Part shown: positions 37,366 to 48,508 of the stretch, piece by piece
How positions within the stretch are numbered: the stretch's first letter is position 1
How the letters are laid out: each line of letters opens with the position of its first letter
Source of the DNA: Rhizophagus clarus
Taxonomy: Eukaryota > Glomeromycota > Glomeromycetes > Glomerales > Glomeraceae
Assembly (NCBI GenBank): GCA_015698045.1
Contig: BLAL01000160.1
Location: forward strand, 992,001-1,056,000
Direction of reading: 5' to 3'
Length of the DNA: 64,000 bases
Program-made: the position numbers and the translations under genes
The notes under the pieces: generated by a model
Database searches by the model: none
The model's input: only the letters and a program-made list of their open reading frames with translations
What the model was told of the DNA's origin: nothing

Positions 37366-37730
37366 AACTAAAAAAATATTACCTAAATATAATATTATCA
37401 TAGAAGTTACTAAAGTTATAAAACATATTGAATAAAGTAAAACATCAGTATTAACTGTAATCCAAGTGAGCTCTAACTGTAATATTATAAAACTTACATC
37501 AAGTATGGGTATACATATATATTATTAGTTTAAAAATAATATTATTACAACTTTTAATTTAATATTACAAAATAACTGCTTCATGATCATAATGCAAAAT
37601 ACTCATTATATTAAATTCAGCTACATTTGCTAACTTTTTTTACAGTTAGTAAAAGTAAATTATAAGCAAACATTATACTCTGATTTTATTGATTGGATTC
37701 AACTTTATAATAGAGTATGATTTATCCAAT
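37366..37730. other. AT-rich spacer between the two MITE copies
   Basis: 365 bp of AT-rich DNA with no inverted repeats, open frames or recognisable family. It separates the sister MITEs A and B. Confidence 0.5.
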
Positions 37731-37915
37731 TAGAGGTGTGCCAGAAATCAGCTGATTTTCTTTAATTAATAGCCCTTACCCCCCACTCTTCACCTGATCA
37801 CATTTTGATTGGTTAAAAAAATATATAATAATATATATAATTATATTTATATAATTAACTTGTGATCTAGTAATCCAATTTTTATGAATTTTTTTTTTGT
37901 TTTATAGCTTTTGAT

Positions 37916-40473
37916 TAGAGGTATACTCTGAAATCTGTCAATCCAGATATCTGGTCATCCATTCAAAATTGACCAGATTTGGATTGACCAGATTATGTAA
38001 CAGAATTGATCAGATGGATCAATGGATATTCGTTCATCTGACGAATTATTTTGTGTCACTTGATTGACCAGATTGACCAGATGGTTCGATGGATATCTGT
38101 TCGATCTGTTCAATTTTATCTACCTAGAGATATTTAATTCATCAAAAAAAAAAATTTTTTTAATAAAAAAAATTTTTTTTTTATTTCATTCTGTAATAGT
38201 AAATTAGATTATTAGATAGTACAAGTTATCTGTTGATCTCTTTTTTCTTTTTTATGGAATGCAACTAATTTGTTTTTTTTTCATTTATGTAGAGTTGCCA
38301 GACAAAAAGTACGACCAGGCTTTTGGAATTGAAGTAAGGGAAGGCTGGAGAAGAAGAGCTCATTATTTTTTTAATAATTATTTTTTTTTTGTTTATTATA
38401 GGTTGCTGGATGAAAAGTATGACCGGACTTTTGAAAATGAGGTAAGAGAAGATAGGGAAGGGGGGACGAAAAGCATGACCAGACTTTTGGTAATTGAGGT
38501 AAAGGAGGGATGAAGAAGGGAAGCTCATTATTTTTTTAATAATTATTTTTTTTTATTTATTATAGGTTGCTAGACAAAAAGCATGACCGGACTTTTGAAA
38601 ATAAGGTAAGAGAGTTAAGGAAGGGTATGAAAGGAAGGAGTTTGTTATTTTTTCTTAGTAAATTTATTTATTTTATTTTTTTTTTTTTACTATAGGTTTC
38701 CAGATGAAAAGCATGACCAGGCTTTTGGAATTGAGGTAAGAGAAGGTCAGAGAAGGGGAGTTCATTATGTTTTTAATAATTAGTTTATTTTTTTTTGTTT
38801 ATTATAGGTTGTCAGACGAAAAGCATGACTGGACCTTTAAAAATGAGGTAAGGGAAGGTAGGAAGAGGAAGAGTTCGTTATTTTTTCTTAATAATTTTAT
38901 TTATTTTATTTTTTTTTCTTTACTATGGATTGCCAAACGAAAAGCACGACTGGACTTTTGGAATTAAGGTAAGGGAAGGTCAGAGAAGGGGAGTTCATTA
39001 TTTTTTAATAATTAGTTTATTTTTTTTTTTGTTTATTATAGGTTGCTAGATGAAAAGTATGATCAGAGTTTTAAAAATAAGGTAAGAAAGGGTAGGGAGA
39101 GGAGGAGTTCGTTATTTTTTTTTAGTAAATTTATTTATTTTATTTTTTTTCTTTACTATAGGTTGCCAGACGAAAAGCATGACTGGGCTTTTGGAATTGA
39201 GGTAAGGGAAGGTCAGAGAAGAAGAGTTCATTATTTTTTTAATAATTATTTTTTTTTGTTTATTATAGGTTGCCAGACAAAAAGCATGACCGAACTTTTG
39301 AAAATGAGGTAAGGGAGGGTAGGGAGGGTAGGGAGGGGGGGAGTTTGTTATTTTTCTTAGTAATTTTATTTATTTCTTTACTATAGGTTGCCAGACGAAA
39401 AGCATGACTGAGCTTTTGAAATTAAGGTAAGGAAGGGTCAGAGAAGGGGAGTTTTATTATTTTTTTAATAATTAGTTTATTTTTTTTTATTTATTATAGG
39501 TTGCCAGACAAAAAGCATGACCAAACTTCTGAAAATAAGGTAGAGGAGGGTCAGTGATGAAAAATTGTTATTTTTTTTTTAATAAATTTAATTGTTTATT
39601 TTTTTTCTCTTCTGTAGGGTTACCAGATAAAAAATATGACCGGATTTTTGAAGTTAAGGTAAAGGAAAAGTTTTTCACATATTTTTTAATAAATTTAATT
39701 TATTTTTTTCTTTTTTGTAGGGCTTCCAGATGAAAAACATGTCCAGACTTGTTAAATTAAGATAAGAGAAAAGGATTTCGTTATTGTTTTCCAATGAATT
39801 TAATTAATTTATTTTTTTCCTTTTTTGTAGAGTTACCGGATGGAAAGGATAATAGGACTTTTGAAATTAAGGTAAGGGAGGGCCAGAAAAGGTGTTTTTA
39901 TTATTTTTTATTTTTAAAAAGTAACTAATTTATTTTTTTTTTCTTTTTTGTTAGGATTACTAGACGAAAAACATGGCCAGACTTTTGAAAACAAAGTAAG
40001 GGAGAAGTGGAGAAGATTTCTGTTATTTTTCTCTAATTTAATTAATTATTGAGGTAAAGGAGGACTGAGAGAAATTTTAGTTATTTTATTTAAAGAATGT
40101 TGTTCTATTTTTTTTTTATAATTTGAAGAGATTTTTCTATTTTAATAATAATAAAATTTTTTATTAATTTATTGATGACTTAAATAAAAAATTTATCTAA
40201 TGAAAAAATCAATAAAAAGATTGAATTATTTGATCAATCTGATCAATCCGGTTATCTATGTATTTTTTTTTTAAAAAAAAATCAACAAAAAAGACTGGAT
40301 TATTTGATCAATCTGATCAATCTGATCATCTGTATAACCTTTGCTGATCAATTTGATGTTATCCAACAGATTCATCTGGATTATCTGTAATCCATTTATT
40401 CTTAATCCAGATGATCCATTTTTTGATCAGATCAGATAATGGATTAAACAGATTTCACCAGAGCACACCTCTA
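37916..40473. mobile_element. hAT-like non-autonomous element, 2.56 kb, nested in MITE B
   Basis: The ends TAGAGGTATACTCTGAAATC and (inverted) TAGAGGTGTGCTCTGGTGAA are flanked by a perfect 8-bp duplication CTTTTGAT (37908-37915, 40474-40481). Copy A shows the uninterrupted sequence at the same site. Sub-terminal zones repeat GATCA/CCAGAT words (37935-38110 and 40225-40450), typical of transposase-binding regions. There is no transposase frame; the central 1.8 kb is a tandem array of splice-framed modules. A trapped array or a fast-evolving satellite inside a hAT shell fits what is seen. Confidence 0.87.
38290..40060 (+). repeat. Tandem array of ~16 splice-framed mini-exon modules
   Basis: Units of about 100-125 bp repeat. 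Each has a 40-nt core like GTTGCCAGACGAAAAGCATG + ACCGGACTTTTGGAATTGAG, preceded by (T)n...TTTATTATAG and followed by GTAAGGGA. Core starts are near 38293, 38401, 38562, 38696, 38807, 38926, 39041, 39161, 39267, 39387, 39500, 39617, 39719, 39830 and 39952, plus a condensed copy near 38465. The cores are more conserved than the poly-T spacers, and almost every core keeps both AG and GT(A/G)AG. A 40-nt core does not preserve reading frame from one module to the next. The nominal translation is (L)PDEKHDWTF. Confidence 0.85.
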
Positions 40474-40744
40474 CTTTTGATAAGCCCTACAAAATAAAAA
40501 AAAGTTTAGTTAAATTGAGTTATTAGATGGCAAGATAATTGCAAAAAACTATTTTAATATATAAATAGTGATAATATATTATATATATTATATAATTTAT
40601 AGCCAATCATAGGAACCTGATTTTTAGGTTTGCCTCTCACCCCCCTATTAAATCAGCTGATTTCTGGCATACCTTTAAAAGGGAGTTGAAAATGTATTTT
40701 TCATTATTATTTCTAATTAATTAAATTATTTAATTTTATTTTTT

Positions 40745-40985
40745 TATAATATTATCAAATGAAAAGCATAACTGAACTTTCAGAATTAAGGTAAGAGAGG
40801 TTGAAGGAGGTGTCTTTTATTATTATTTCTAATTAATTAAGTTATTTAATTTTTTCTTTTTCTTTTTTGTAGTGTTACTAAATGAAAAACATGATTTGAC
40901 TTTTGGAATTAAGATAAAGGAAAGTTGAGAAGGTGTTATTATTATTTTTTTTTAAAAAACTTCCTATTTTTATCTTTATAAGGAT
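40745..40985 (+). repeat. Further mini-exon modules outside the nested hAT
   Basis: Just beyond the right end of MITE B the same module continues. TATCAAATGAAAAGCATAAC...AATTAAG|GTAAGAG, then TGTAG|TGTTACTAAATGAAAAACAT...AATTAAG|ATAAAGG (donor lost), then AAGGATTGCTAGATAAAATA. They are more diverged than the copies inside the element, so the array is not confined to the hAT shell. Confidence 0.7.
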
Positions 40986-42167
40986 TGCTAGATAAAATAT
41001 AGATAGTAGATAAGTATCATGCTGATAGAGTAAACTCTGATATGCAAATGCAAAGCTAATAAAATTGATGACATAATTTAATATTTTGGCATTATTAAAA
41101 CGATTTGTTAAACATCTTTTATAAAAGCATTTTGTACTTTTTATATATTGTATATTTAAAAAAAAATTATCCTTTTATTAAATGATTATAGGGCTGTTGG
41201 TATATCAATAATCTTCATTTTACTGAAAAAAAAATTCATTATAAAAAAAATTTGTAATAAAAAGAGATATTTTTATATATACTATTTTGTAACTTTATTT
41301 TATGTAATGATATACAGCCTATAATTAATAAAATTTGATAATTAAAGATTTTTTTATACATTAATATTTGTCTTATATTAACAATTCATTATATAATGTT
41401 TTTTGTTATATTAAGATTCGCTGTAGAGAGAGATGACTGTATTTTTATTACTTTGTATTGCCTAATTTAAAAAAATTAAAATATTATTCATATATAATGG
41501 AAAATAATAAAAAAAATTAAAAAAATAAAATTTTACTTTTTATTATAAATGGTTTTTTATTTAATAAAATATATTTTGCTACATCATTATAAAACTTAAT
41601 TTTATTTTCTTTAAACTAAAATAAAAAATTTTTTGAAGATATCAAATAATATTTTAATTTTACTTTTCAACCTTTAGGTCTTTTGTTAAAATCTTAATTT
41701 TAATTACTATTATCTTTAAATTATTTAATAATATTCTTTCAGGTAGAAGATTTTCATGCTTAATATATAAAATCTTATTTTTTCTTAGCTAAGAAAAAAT
41801 AATATTTTAAGATTTAAATACTAAAAATATAAATTTATCAAAGTAATTTTATTATAATTTTTATATAATATTGGATTAATTTGCTGTTGAATATTTTACA
41901 GCTACTACTAAAGTAAAGAAAATGTCTGCTATTATTATTAAAATAGAAGAATAATTTGCTATTACTATTGCAGCAAAAGAATAGTTTGCTAAGCTAGTTT
42001 GGATAAAACTAAATATAAAGATAAATGTGCATAGTATTACTAGTTTTCTTTTTAAAAATAGGTTTATAAGAGAAATTGACATATTTAGTTAAAGATTTTT
42101 TAATTTGTATTCGTAAAATGCGAAAATTGGATTACTGATCAAAAATCTGAGTGATCAGGCCTAATTA
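40986..42167. other. AT-rich DNA with a solo transposon end
   Basis: Highly AT-rich and without a gene. The block GAGAGAGATGACTGTA (41426-41441), read inverted as TACAGTCATCTCTCTC, matches the terminus type of the TA-flanked element in the aminotransferase intron (TACAGTCAACTCTCTCT); no partner end was found. A weak inverted pair, ATAGGGCTGTTGGTATATCA (~41189) and TGATATACAGCCTATAAT (~41318), was not called. Confidence 0.4.
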
Positions 42168-42409
42168 ACCCTAAAGGTACCCAGAAAAATTCTTCTATTA
42201 CGTGATTATATAAAATTTTTGTCACACCTGTATCACATCTCCACTTTTCCATTATTCATGAGACAGTTTTTTCATGCCTGGTAAAAACATATTTGTCACA
42301 CCACTATTTGTCACAGGTATATCTGGCACTATCACATGTCAGTGCATAACTCTGCATAACGCTGGCCAAAAATCACGTGTTGAAGAATTTTTCTGGATGC
42401 TATTGGGGT
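42168..42409. mobile_element. Probable MITE, 242 bp
   Basis: The left end ACCCTAAAGGTACCCAG and inverted right end ACCCCAATAGCATCCAG are followed on both sides by AAAAATTCTTC: 28 bp with five mismatches. AATTA flanks both ends (42163-42167, 42410-42414) as a possible 5-bp duplication. The interior repeats TTTGTCACA and has no coding capacity. The superfamily cannot be decided from a 5-bp AT-only duplication. Confidence 0.6.
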
Positions 42410-42965
42410 AATTATCAGGCCTACTGTACGTATGTGTGTTATACATAGTACAGAGAGTGATCAATATTATGCAGACATTTAAAGATATTTCAGTATCTAG
42501 TGATTCAAATTCCATGATTTTATATTCATTAGATACATCTCATTTAGAGGATTTGAATAATAATAAAATTATCTTTGTATGATCAATATCCAGTGTACAG
42601 TTATGCTTTGAAAATTTAGATATTTTCTCTATGATATCTTTTGATCCAATGATTGGATGTTCATGATCTTTACCTCATTGTACTTGCTTCATTGAGACGA
42701 TTCAAATGATGGTAAATACATATTGTTTAGATTAATAATGATTGAACTATGATATTTTTTTGAATTTTTAGTTATACAAATCATAGAATTTTTGCAGTAA
42801 GCATTCTCATATTTGCAAAAATTCTGAAAAAATATGAAGTATAAAAGTTTGTTTATTATGACTGTAGGCACAAAATAATATGTTAATTCATATTATATTA
42901 ATATATAATGATCAGCATAATTTGATAAAATAAAATGTCCGTATTTATGATCAAGGAAGGATGTA

Positions 42966-44302
42966 CACTCCCCTACAAAAAGTATTGGACCACTTTAATA
43001 TCGGTAAATTAATATGCCGATTTTAACAGTTAATTTTTCAACAATTTATTAATAAACATTATAAAAATTTTATATCACGTGACTCAGAAAAACGTGGATT
43101 TTTTATTAATATCTAGTTGGATTTCCTTTACTATCTATTACAGCCTGAACCCTTCTAGGCATGCTATCAACTAAATTTGCTAAAACTTCAGGTTCAATTT
43201 TACCCCATTCCTCCTCCAAAACTTCCATTAATTGACCAACATTTTTTGGATGAGGTTTATGTGCCCGAACTTTTCTTTCTAAAACATCCCATAAATGTTC
43301 AATTGGATTAAGATCCGGGCTCTGTGCAGGCCATGGAAGACTTGAAACCGAATTATCCTCTTTCCACTGTCCAACCGCCCTTGCTCTATGAACTGGAGCG
43401 TTATCATCTTGAAAAATATATTCTAAATTATTTTCTAAACTATCATAGAAGGGTAAAAAAGTATTTTCTAATATATTAATATATACAGAACCTGTGATAC
43501 TACCGGAAACTTGAATCAAAGGACCAAGTTTATCTTTTGCGAAACACCCCCACACCATAACTCCCTGATTTCCAGACTTTACCGTTGGAATAAGACAACT
43601 TACATCATATTTTTCATGGGGTTTACGCCAAACCCAGTGGTGAGCATCATTTTGAAATAATAGAAAGCGAGATTCATCACTCCAAATAATTGTATCCCAC
43701 TCAGTATCCCATTCTTTTCTTTCACGGCACCAAGCTAGTCTTTTTTTACGATTAGCTTCAGAAACCAATGGTTTTCTTTTTCCAGCTCTGCCAAAATATC
43801 CTTCAGAATGTAAAACATGCCTTACAGTATTATTAGATACTGGACTTAATAAACAATCACTAATTTTTTTTGTTATTTCTTCTAAAGATTGCTGCCTATC
43901 TTCCTTTATAATTTTTGAAAGATGTCTTAAATCTCTTTCAGTGAGTTTTGGCGGCCTACCTGAACGTGGAGCAGCTGAAATTTTTTCTGAGTTTTTGTAG
44001 TCCATTATAGTATTATGGATGGTTGTTTTTGGTATATCAAGTATTTCATTAATATTTCGTTCAGTATGACCTCCTTTCCAGAGACCAATAACCTCTCCTC
44101 GTTCAAATTCTGTAAGCTCACGCTTTTTGGGCATTTTTATAAATAATTTTTTTTTTTATTTTCGGGTGGGCGAAGACTTTAGCTACATGGGAAAAAAAAA
44201 TTTATTTATATATGTATAGTTAGTTGTGGCGTAATCTTAATTTTAATAGAAATGATCGGCAAATGATCGGCAGGGTGGTCCGATACTTTTTGTAGGGGAG
44301 TG
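42966..44302 (-). mobile_element. Complete Tc1/mariner element, 1,337 bp
   Basis: Terminal inverted repeats start CACTCCCCTACAAAAAGTAT, 28 bp with one mismatch (T/C at position 21), and sit inside a TA/TA target duplication (42964-42965, 44303-44304). A single intact transposase gene fills the interior. Intact ends, an intact frame and near-identical TIRs suggest recent, perhaps current, mobility. The element sits at the end of the transposon-rich block, in the gap before the YIPF-type gene. Confidence 0.95.
43106..44134 (-). CDS. Tc1/mariner transposase (DD34E)
   Basis: An uninterrupted frame of 342 residues, full length for the family. The N-terminus carries two helix-turn-helix units (LTEFERGEVIGLWKGG; KLTERDLRHLSKIIKED) separated by an AT-hook-like GRPP. 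The catalytic triad is complete: D in IIWSDESRF, D in IFQDDNAPVH, and E in NPIEHLWD, with 34 residues between the second D and E. PAQSPDLNPIEHLW is the classic signature. The enzyme cuts at the element's inverted repeats and inserts at TA dinucleotides. There are no frameshifts or stops. Confidence 0.97.
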   Translation of the reverse strand: MPKKRELTEFERGEVIGLWKGGHTERNINEILDIPKTTIHNTIMDYKNSEKISAAPRSGRPPKLTERDLRHLSKIIKEDRQQSLEEITKKISDCLLSPVSNNTVRHVLHSEGYFGRAGKRKPLVSEANRKKRLAWCRERKEWDTEWDTIIWSDESRFLLFQNDAHHWVWRKPHEKYDVSCLIPTVKSGNQGVMVWGCFAKDKLGPLIQVSGSITGSVYINILENTFLPFYDSLENNLEYIFQDDNAPVHRARAVGQWKEDNSVSSLPWPAQSPDLNPIEHLWDVLERKVRAHKPHPKNVGQLMEVLEEEWGKIEPEVLANLVDSMPRRVQAVIDSKGNPTRY

Positions 44303-44550
44303 TACAAAAAAATTTGAAATATCAGATATCCTTATCAGTTATGTGATTGGGCGCTGTGCGGGTGGCGCACAATTTATTAAGTCTCGCACTGACAGCACGA
44401 TAATATCAGTAAAATAAATAGCGACATAGTAGATTTAATTAACAATATTGTATTTGTTGTATTTGTTTTAAACCCGCGTCTATTCTTTTTTTGAACTCGA
44501 GCCGTTACCTTCGTAAGATTGAAATTATATTTTATTCGAAAATCGAAAAA

Positions 44551-45818
44551 ATGTCGAGAGAAGAATATAGCGTAGTCGTCGAAATGGACGATGAGGTGAG
44601 AAATAAGTTTCTTAAAAGTTTTTTTTTTTTAGTTTACATTATACTAAACGCCTAATCTTTAGCCTGCTCGAAGAGAAGAATTAGAGTTTCAAGGTTATTT
44701 TATATCCTCTCCTCTTTATTCTTAGTTATTTGAATATTTTATTTAATTCGATATTTTTATGTATAGATTTTTCTTCTACTTCTGGAGTTGGTGGCAAAAT
44801 TGCTAAAGATAGACAAGCGACTTCTAATAATGACGGTATTGTTAACAATGTATTTAAGTTAATTTTTTTCTTTCAATCATTTCGTGTATAACTAAATTAT
44901 TTAAATAATTTTTGATAGGATTTAATAATGCGTCATTTTTCGATTCACATCAGTCAATTCGAAATGAATCGCAAGGCGGTTCATATCCTTTATGGTCAGT
45001 TGAATATTACGCTCGATATTTTGATGTAGATACCACTCAGGTTTGTTAATAAAAAAAGTTTTTTTTTTAATAGATAAAAGAGTTTTGGCTAAAGGCATAT
45101 TTTATTCTAGGTTCTTGAAAGAGCATCGAAAAGTCTTTTTCCCAAAGACAGCTTTGTTGATATTGTTCGATCAAATCCTGACTTATATGGTACACTCTAA
45201 TTTTATATTGTATTTTTATTATCATTACTCTAATAATAATTTTTATTTATTAAAGGACCTTTTTGGATACCCACGACTGTTATATTCTTACTTTTTGTGA
45301 CAGCAACAATTGCAAAATTTATATCAGACAAAGATTCTCCGTATGATTTTATAATTTTATCATTCGGCTTCGCTGCTATTTATACATACTCTTTTGGTAT
45401 GCCATTTATTGTTTGGGGTGCATTAAAATATTTTGGTTGTAGCCCTTCATTGTTAGATACTATTGGTTTATATGGATATAGCTTGACCGTATGGCTACCT
45501 ATTTCTGTACGCTATTTTTGTTTTATTCTATTCTATTTTATTTTCGTTTATATTATTATCAATCAAAAAAATCTCATTCTTATTTTATTTTAGATTATTA
45601 ACATTGTTCCTTCTGATACACTTCGATGGGTTCTTGTAATAGTTGGATTTGCAATTTCGGGATTTTTTATTACAAGAAATCTTTATCCGATTATATCCAG
45701 AGCTGATTCGAAAACTTCTAGATTATTATTAATTTTTGTACTAGTGGCTCATGCTGCATTTGCTTTATTACTTAAATTTAAATTCTTTTCGTATCAATGG
45801 AAACCTAAAAGTGATTAA
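44551..45818 (+). CDS. YIPF/Yip1-family Golgi membrane protein
   Basis: Seven exons, 44551-44595, 44663-44693, 44767-44835, 44919-45040, 45111-45189, 45256-45506 and 45594-45818, give 273 residues. A hydrophilic N-terminal half (about 1-120) is followed by five close-packed hydrophobic segments. The DLYGPFWIPTTVIFLLF motif at the first TM and YGYSLTVWLPIS between TMs are typical of YIPF1/YIPF2-type proteins, which bind Rab GTPases at the ER-Golgi-endosome boundary. Exons 1-3 are very small (45, 31 and 69 nt). The gene converges with the Golgi Rab-GAP gene, their stop codons about 200 bp apart. The exact YIPF subgroup is uncertain. Confidence 0.88.
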
Positions 45819-46019
45819 TTTTTAAATATTTATTATTTAATTTGGGATATAGTAAAAAGGTTTGGTTGGTTTTCTTGCGCTTTTCTTTTTCTTTTAAAAA
45901 ATATTGTAATACACAAATGACGTAATTAATTGTAAATCAAAATAAATATATATTAAAAAAGGAGCACATTTTACATCTAATATATTTAAGAGTCCTTATT
46001 GAAAGTAAGTAGTATTAAA

Positions 46020-48344
46020 TTAAACTCTTGATAAGTGATTTGGGGCTTCATGATATAAACTTTTTAGTCTATATGCTTCCGATAATAGCAACTCAATATC
46101 TTGTTCTTTCCATTTAGCTGTTTCCGTTGGTAACGATTGTAAAAATATCATAATTTCCTACAAAAAAAAAAAAAAAAAATTCGTCAAGAATTTTATTTTT
46201 GAAAAAAAAAGAGATATAATGAATACCTGAAAATCTCTAGATTTTAAATAATCTGACCATTTATCTAGAAATGCTACGCAAACATATAAATGAAATACCG
46301 AAAATCCATCTAATCTTTCCGCCTATAATTTTTCCAATTTATCTTCACGTTAAGTAATTATAATAAGAATTTCTTTCTTTGTATTTTATTTCATTATTCT
46401 TACCAAATAAGTATCCCACATTCTAATTATATGTTTTAAAGGCATTTCGCGCATTAACAAACAATTCATCCATCTAAAAGCAAATTGAAGGTATTCAACA
46501 CCTTCCTTTTGTAAGTGAGCCGCAAGTGGTGCTATAAACAAGGAATTATTAACGAGAGTTTATGAATAAAATCTATCGAATAATCAATAACATACCATTA
46601 ATTCTGTTAATCAAATCTTTTAATTTATTAATTTGCCTCTGTATACCAACTTGTGCAAATGTATAATTATCCTACACCATATGGAAAGTGTCATGAATAT
46701 TTGAATTTGTTACAATATTTTAAATTTCTTAATCTACCTGAATACCATCAAGCAACTTAGATAAACACCAAAAACTATCTGCTTCAATCACGTCTAAAAC
46801 ATTTTTTGGAAGATAACTGGTATCATAATTTTCTGGATTTTCATCTGCAACGGAAGTTCCGGGTTAATTGAACGAAATTTAAAATCTTTCATAATAAAAT
46901 ACTGACCGATATAGAAAGAAAGGAAAACTTGGAAGAATGGAGTAACAAGATCATTGATTCCCTGAACATATCCACTGGCAGGATGACGGATGGCCCATAC
47001 ATAAAGTATACGTTCCAGACACTAAAAAGAAGTTATTGATATATTGACCAAAAAAATGAAAAACTCGTTTAATTACTAACCTGTTGAGTAGTCTCACATT
47101 GATAAAGAACAGTACCAGGATTTGTCCGAGGTACATCAATATGAATTTGATGCCAAATTGTTCGATCAGCAATACCTTTAGCATATGCTTTTGAGACACT
47201 TTCAAAATATTCTTGTCTTTTTTGAGCTAAAGTTTTAACTTGTCGGTCAGCATTACAGGGAAGATATTCCTAATATTGTCGAGATAAAAATTTAAATAAA
47301 ATTTTCAGAGAACGGCTAAAAAAGTTTATTTTTAAACGTACTAAAAGTAACTGCCATGTTATTGATCTTAGTTCGCTTGGTAACTCATTCGGTATGCCCA
47401 GCCAACTGAGATTTCTAAGTGCATCTATATCAAAAATAAATTAAATGTCTAGTTTAATTAGATAACAAATTTACTCTATTTAAATATTCCACATACCCAA
47501 ATCGATGTTCGCACTTTGCAATACATCTTTGAATTTGTTAAGACATCTTTCAAGTCTTAACCTTTGTGTTTCATTTAGTTGCTTGACTGTTGAGTTGGAG
47601 AGTTTCATCGAATCTATTGTCTTCATAGGATCTAAAGAACATCGTTTTTTTTTAATTGATTTAATAATATATAAAATAATTGAACTTTATATTAACCTTT
47701 GATTAGCAAAGCGATGTCGGGTTTAAGCCCAATAGAACTTTTTTCAATAAGTGTTGACGGATCAGAATTTATTACGGGTTCATCTTCAACTTCTTTTTCT
47801 TGAGATTTTGACGAATCTTTGTCTGATATATCATCATTTATATCAGAAGAAAATGTAATTCCGGGTGGATTTGGGGATGGTTCACGACGAGACGTCAATT
47901 GTGATGGCTGAGATTGTAAGTAACTTTTATAAGTGGTTTTAGTTAGTATAAAACATAATTATATTTTGGATGTGATAAGGAATTTCATAGGTACCTTAAA
48001 CCATCAGAACTAGTTAGCGATACGTTTTGACCATAAGAATATGTTGCTCCAATTACCAATTTTGTAGCACCAGTCTTCGATTCAACCGGTTTTACACTAC
48101 AAACGTTTTAATCGTGAGTATTTGCAATAGACCTTAAGAAAATTATTTAACGAATATGCTTTTACCTTCCCGGTAATGTAGAAGTATGTGGTCGCAAGAG
48201 ACTCCTTTAAAAAATACTAGTTAGAATGATGGATAAACTGTAAGAAAAAATAAAGAGAGAAAAAATATATATATATATATATATAATATATAAATAAAAA
48301 ATAAAAAAAGATGCATACTTTTTTGTAAAGTTAATATCAGCCAT
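46020..48344 (-). CDS. GYP1: Gyp1/TBC1D22-type Rab GTPase-activating protein
   Basis: Thirteen exons on the minus strand: 48344-48319, 48204-48166, 48096-47995, 47923-47697, 47631-47497, 47424-47342, 47269-47081, 47021-46907, 46844-46738, 46671-46596, 46531-46404, 46322-46227 and 46157-46020, giving 486 residues. A Ser/Pro-rich N-terminus (to about 130) precedes the TBC domain. The dual-finger residues are present: R252 in IHIDVPRTNPG and Q287 in SGYVQGINDL. The C-terminal YRLKSLYHEAPNH is characteristic of the Gyp1/TBC1D22 branch, which acts on Ypt1/Rab1-type GTPases at the Golgi. Exon 4 uses the acceptor AAAAG|TTACTT downstream of a perfect TACTAAC branch site; the nearer CTCAG would break frame. 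Confidence 0.93.
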
Positions 48345-48508
48345 TTCTTACACGTATTATATTGGTGGTTAAAATAAAAAATTCTTTCGCAAACGACAAA
48401 ATTTAAGTTAGTCACGTGGAATTGCACTTTGATGATATCATGTGCCAATCAATAAATAAATATTTACCACTGCCCAATACGCAAATTCGACAACTTAGTA
48501 TCAAAAAT
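48345..48508. promoter_or_regulatory. Divergent promoter shared by GYP1 and GOS1
   Basis: Only 164 bp separate the start codons of the Rab-GAP (minus) and the Golgi SNARE (plus), so both transcripts must start within or near this interval. It contains TCACGTG (about 48412-48418), an E-box-like site, near its centre. No TATA element is clear for either side. Confidence 0.6.

Larger units (their letters stand above)
37731..40677. mobile_element. MITE copy B (~380 bp) split by a nested hAT-like insertion
   Basis: The left part 37731-37915 and right part 40482-40677 total 381 bp, in agreement with copy A. The termini extend to TAGAGGTGTGCCAGAAATCA and (inverted) TAAAGGTATGCCAGAAATCA. The leading TAGAGGTGTGC is itself hAT-like and resembles the ends of the element nested inside it. 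No clear target duplication remains around copy B. Confidence 0.82.

Noticed and set aside
38259..39312. Plus-strand frames containing PDEKHDW-like repeats
   Set aside because: Frames run through poly-T spacers and change from unit to unit. The repeating unit is a splice-framed module, not a continuous coding repeat.
41189..41335. Weak inverted pair ATAGGGCTGTTGGTATATCA / TGATATACAGCCTATAAT
   Set aside because: Requires gaps to pair and no target duplication was found, so it was not called a MITE.
32050..44550. LTR retrotransposon or LINE
   Set aside because: No reverse transcriptase, integrase, long direct terminal repeats or primer-binding site was seen. All supported elements here have DNA-transposon features.
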